Origin: Gammaproteobacteria bacterium
GTDB lineage: Bacteria; Pseudomonadota; Gammaproteobacteria; Woeseiales; Woeseiaceae
NCBI GenBank assembly: GCA_002685275.1
Contig: NYWX01000023.1
Span: 1 to 9,790 of the forward strand
Direction: 5' to 3'
Length of the DNA stretch: 9,790 bases
In this document: piece after piece, positions 7,223 through 9,790 of the stretch
Layout of the letters: every line of letters begins with the position of its first letter
Position numbering within the stretch: position 1 is the stretch's first letter
Translations under genes and position numbers: made by a program
Notes under the pieces: model-generated
What the model saw: the letters and a program-made list of their open reading frames with translations, nothing else
What the model was told of the DNA's origin: nothing
The model's database searches: none

Positions 7223-9375
7223 TACTTATTACCATTTGCATTTTTTGCAGACAAAGTTTTTTGCAAAGCACTGGCTCGTCTCACAAGACTATCGACTGAA
7301 TACAATGGAATATCTATTTCATCTTTAGGAGAGTCTTTGCCATTTGGTTTGAATAATTGACCAGAGACTGAGTATTGACCTGATGCAATCTTTTCTACCT
7401 TTGTCTTAAATTCTTTTAGAATCTCTTCGCTAGCCTCATAATCAAAACCTTCTGCATTAAGAAGATTTCCAAGAACCCTTAGAACTTTCCAGCAGGGCCT
7501 TGATTCGCCAACTGGACTGGCGACTCCATTAAAGCTTTGCCAAGTTCCTGCAATATTTATAAAAGTTCCTGATGTTTCTGCAAAAGTGCCAATAGGTAAC
7601 AATAAATCAGCTGCTTCAAGTAAGGCCTCCGATGCAAAAGGTGTAAGCGCAACAACAAACTTTTGTTTAGCAACTTTGTTTAGAACATCTTCTGTGGCAT
7701 ATATATCATTGTCAGGCTCCACATTGACGAGGACCAAAGCATCAAGAGACTCCGTAAGCATTTCAGAGACATTCATTCCTGAATTTTTGCGCTTAACTCC
7801 ACCGATTTCTCTATGTGGCAAAGCACCCGCAAGAGAGGCACCAGATGAATTTGGACCACTTGTTATAAATCCTAATGTGGCTCCAGTTTTTTCTGAAATG
7901 GCGCTAGCAAGTGCACGAACGGCAGAATAAGCTGCGTGACTTCCAGCAATACAACCTAGCAAAACCATTGCATTTTTAGCATTTTTCAATGAGCTAGCAA
8001 TACGGTAATGAGCATCTTTTGGTTTTATTCCTTCACATAAAATAGCAACAGCGTCAGAATTTACTTTTGAAGCAACAGCAATTCCCGACAGTAGCTCAAC
8101 CAAACCAGCACCAAAAATATAATCAGCAATATCAAAAAAATATTCATGCTTTTTTGTATTTGCAAAATTTATAATAGCGCCATTAACTGCGGCTTTGCGA
8201 ATCCTGTGAGCAAGTATAGGTGCTTCACTTCTTACATTAGAACCAACAATTAAGATGGAATCTTGCTTTTCAATTGATGCAATATCAGTACCAAGAGTTT
8301 CAAAGATTGGATCATTATCTTGATCCGACGTATCTCTTCTTTTTATACGATGGTCAATATTTGCAGTACCTAAGCATTCCGCTATTTTTGAAAGCAAAAA
8401 ACTTTCTTCAACAGTAGATGTAGAAGATGAAATTAAACCTACCTTATTACTATCAGCAGAATTTAAAGTATTGGCAATCAATGAGAGAGCATCAGTCCAT
8501 TCTAGTTCTGACCATACGCCATTACTCTTAATTTTAGGTGTCAAAAGTCTGTCAGAACTATAAATTGCCTCATAGCTAAAACGATCACGATCTGGTATCC
8601 ATGCTTCATTGATTGATTCATTATCACGCGGCACAACGCGTTTAATAGCACCACGCAGAACATGAGCATAAAGGTTTGTCCCAGTGCAATCATGTGGTGA
8701 AATAGTTGGAAGTTGAGTCATTTCCCAGGCACGAGCACTGTATCGATAAGGTTTATTATTTAAAGCACCAACAGGACATAAATCTATAATGTTTGCGGAT
8801 AACTCATGATCAACATTTTGTTCAACATAAGTTGAAATTTTAACATCTTCACCTCGACCAACCGTACCAAGCTGCGGATAGCCTTGTACTTCCTCACCAA
8901 ATCGCACACAGCGAGTGCAATGAATGCAGCGAGTCATGTCAGTAGAAACTAAAGGGCCAATATTTTTATCTTGGACTACTCGCTTACGATCATTGTATCT
9001 AGAAACGTCTCGCCCATAACCCATTGCTAAATCTTGTAGTTCGCACTCACCGCCTTGATCACAAATTGGGCAATCTAGTGGATGGTTAATTAATAAAAAC
9101 TCCATAGTTGCTTTTTGAGCTGCGATTGCTCGAGGTGACTTGGTAAAAATCTTCATACCATCATTAATTGGCTGTGCGCAAGCAGGAATAGGTTTTGGTG
9201 CACCCTCAATATCAACAAGGCACATTCGACAATTTGCAGCGATGCTTAATTTTTTGTGATAACAAAATCTGGGGACATAAGCACCAATATTGTCGGTTAC
9301 TTCAATAACCATTTGACCTTTTTTAGCTTCGACAGCTTTTCCATCAACTTCAATATTTACAATATCATCACTCAT
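7222..9375 (-). CDS. nuoG: NADH-quinone oxidoreductase subunit G (iron-sulfur subunit, no N7 site)
   Basis: Largest peripheral-arm subunit of complex I, taking electrons from NuoF and passing them along its clusters to NuoI. The 717-residue protein has a 2Fe-2S ferredoxin domain with Cys38, Cys49, Cys52 and Cys66 (N1b). Then come His98 with Cys102, Cys105 and Cys111 in [14 protein letters not shown] (N5), and Cys150, Cys153, Cys156 with Cys200 in DLCPVGAL (N4). From about residue 220 on is the molybdopterin-oxidoreductase-like fold, which carries no cofactor in this family. Where E. coli NuoG binds the extra N7 cluster, only Cys230 (PHDCTGTN) remains, so N7 cannot form. Length agrees with the shorter N7-less type, not the about 908-residue E. 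coli type. [16 protein letters not shown] and GTWQSFNG (about residues 598-625) are typical of the family's late region. It starts 5 bases after nuoF with no clear ribosome site, and the start is set by the conserved N-terminus. Confidence 0.98.
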   Translation of the reverse strand: MSDDIVNIEVDGKAVEAKKGQMVIEVTDNIGAYVPRFCYHKKLSIAANCRMCLVDIEGAPKPIPACAQPINDGMKIFTKSPRAIAAQKATMEFLLINHPLDCPICDQGGECELQDLAMGYGRDVSRYNDRKRVVQDKNIGPLVSTDMTRCIHCTRCVRFGEEVQGYPQLGTVGRGEDVKISTYVEQNVDHELSANIIDLCPVGALNNKPYRYSARAWEMTQLPTISPHDCTGTNLYAHVLRGAIKRVVPRDNESINEAWIPDRDRFSYEAIYSSDRLLTPKIKSNGVWSELEWTDALSLIANTLNSADSNKVGLISSSTSTVEESFLLSKIAECLGTANIDHRIKRRDTSDQDNDPIFETLGTDIASIEKQDSILIVGSNVRSEAPILAHRIRKAAVNGAIINFANTKKHEYFFDIADYIFGAGLVELLSGIAVASKVNSDAVAILCEGIKPKDAHYRIASSLKNAKNAMVLLGCIAGSHAAYSAVRALASAISEKTGATLGFITSGPNSSGASLAGALPHREIGGVKRKNSGMNVSEMLTESLDALVLVNVEPDNDIYATEDVLNKVAKQKFVVALTPFASEALLEAADLLLPIGTFAETSGTFINIAGTWQSFNGVASPVGESRPCWKVLRVLGNLLNAEGFDYEASEEILKEFKTKVEKIASGQYSVSGQLFKPNGKDSPKDEIDIPLYSVDSLVRRASALQKTLSAKNANGNK

Positions 9376-9380
9376 GAGAT

Positions 9381-9790
9381 CTATGCAGCAACCTCGCTAT
9401 GATTATCAGGAATTTTTTGGCCATTATTTCTAACCATATATTCAAATTCATGATAATAATGATTTAAGAAACTTTGTCCTGGCCAAGCCGCAGCATCTCC
9501 CAATGCGCAAATTGTATGACCCTCAATTTTATTTGCTACATCAACAAGCTTCTCAAGATCGGCTTCTTCTCCTTTACCTTCTATAATTCTGGTTAACATG
9601 CGATAAAGCCAGCCGGTCCCTTCCCTGCAAGGAGTGCACTGTCCACATGACTCAGCCATATAGAATTGAGATATTCTTTGTAAAACCCTTACCATGCAAG
9701 TTGAATCATCCATAACTATCACAGCACCTGTACCAAATGATGAGCCAGCCTCCTGAAGTGAACTATAGTCCATCGTGCAATTCATAATAA
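9381..9790 (-). CDS. nuoF: NADH-quinone oxidoreductase subunit F, C-terminal part (gene runs off window)
   Basis: Carboxy-terminal domain of the FMN- and NADH-binding subunit of complex I. Only the last 136 or so codons are present; the frame is open through position 9790, so the Met encoded at 9783-9785 is internal and not a start. The fragment holds the N3 4Fe-4S cluster ligands, Cys-x2-Cys-x2-Cys in ESCGQCTPCREGTGW (codons at about 9627-9650) and a fourth Cys in HTICALGDAAAWP about 40 residues later. It also shows the conserved MDYSSLQEAGS and GTGAVIVMD segments before it. The FMN and NADH glycine-rich sites would be upstream, outside the window. The protein ends in a short tail (NHSEVAA) with a TAG stop 5 bases before nuoG. 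Identification is firm from the N3 signature and the operon order. Confidence 0.97.
   Translation of the reverse strand, partial: IMNCTMDYSSLQEAGSSFGTGAVIVMDDSTCMVRVLQRISQFYMAESCGQCTPCREGTGWLYRMLTRIIEGKGEEADLEKLVDVANKIEGHTICALGDAAAWPGQSFLNHYYHEFEYMVRNNGQKIPDNHSEVAA

Noticed and set aside
7586..7930. Plus-strand open frame of 114 codons
   Set aside because: Antisense to the C-terminal half of nuoG; serine/alanine-rich mirror sequence with no recognisable domain.
9373..9785. nuoF fragment read as a complete 134-residue gene starting at 9785
   Set aside because: The frame stays open upstream to the window edge, and the fragment begins in the middle of the known NuoF fold, before the N3 domain. 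The Met is internal.

Overview
The window is one unbroken stretch of a bacterial nuo operon, which encodes the proton-pumping NADH:quinone oxidoreductase (respiratory complex I, NDH-1). Everything is transcribed from the minus strand. Reading in that direction (high to low coordinates), the order is nuoF (3' part only), nuoG, nuoH, nuoI, nuoJ, nuoK, nuoL, nuoM, nuoN (5' part, about 400 codons). This is the classical proteobacterial order. nuoA-E and the start of nuoF should lie beyond position 9790, and the end of nuoN beyond position 1.

The DNA is AT-rich: four to five lines counted by hand gave roughly 27-48 % GC. Packing is extreme. Only 33 bases between genes are non-coding, nuoJ overlaps nuoK by 14 bases, and nuoG/nuoH share one base in a TAATG junction. 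There is no room for an internal promoter or terminator outside coding sequence and I saw none. No RNA gene, mobile element, CRISPR array or long repeat was seen.

The protein sequences resemble the beta-/gammaproteobacterial 14-gene type rather than the E. coli type. NuoG is about 717 residues, lacks the extra N7 iron-sulfur site, and carries HDCTGTN and [12 protein letters not shown] segments. NuoI ends in a GENIMTK...AADAKYR-like tail, and NuoJ has a KALGAVLYT segment. The best guess is a low-GC beta- or gammaproteobacterium (for example an AT-rich marine or host-associated lineage), but genus cannot be set from this window.

The genes work together as follows. NuoF (3' part here: the N3 cluster domain) passes electrons from FMN/NADH to NuoG (clusters N1b, N4, N5) in the peripheral arm. 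NuoI (two 4Fe-4S clusters, N6a/N6b) carries them toward quinone at the NuoH interface. NuoH, NuoJ and NuoK link quinone reduction to the membrane arm. NuoL, NuoM and NuoN are the three antiporter-like proton-pumping subunits. The expected iron-sulfur ligands and the charged membrane residues are present in every subunit checked, so the complex looks functional.

I looked for an undescribed system on both strands and found no credible one; this is an ordinary housekeeping region. The findings are small points (cluster loss in NuoG, junction architecture, a few residue oddities) and are scored accordingly.
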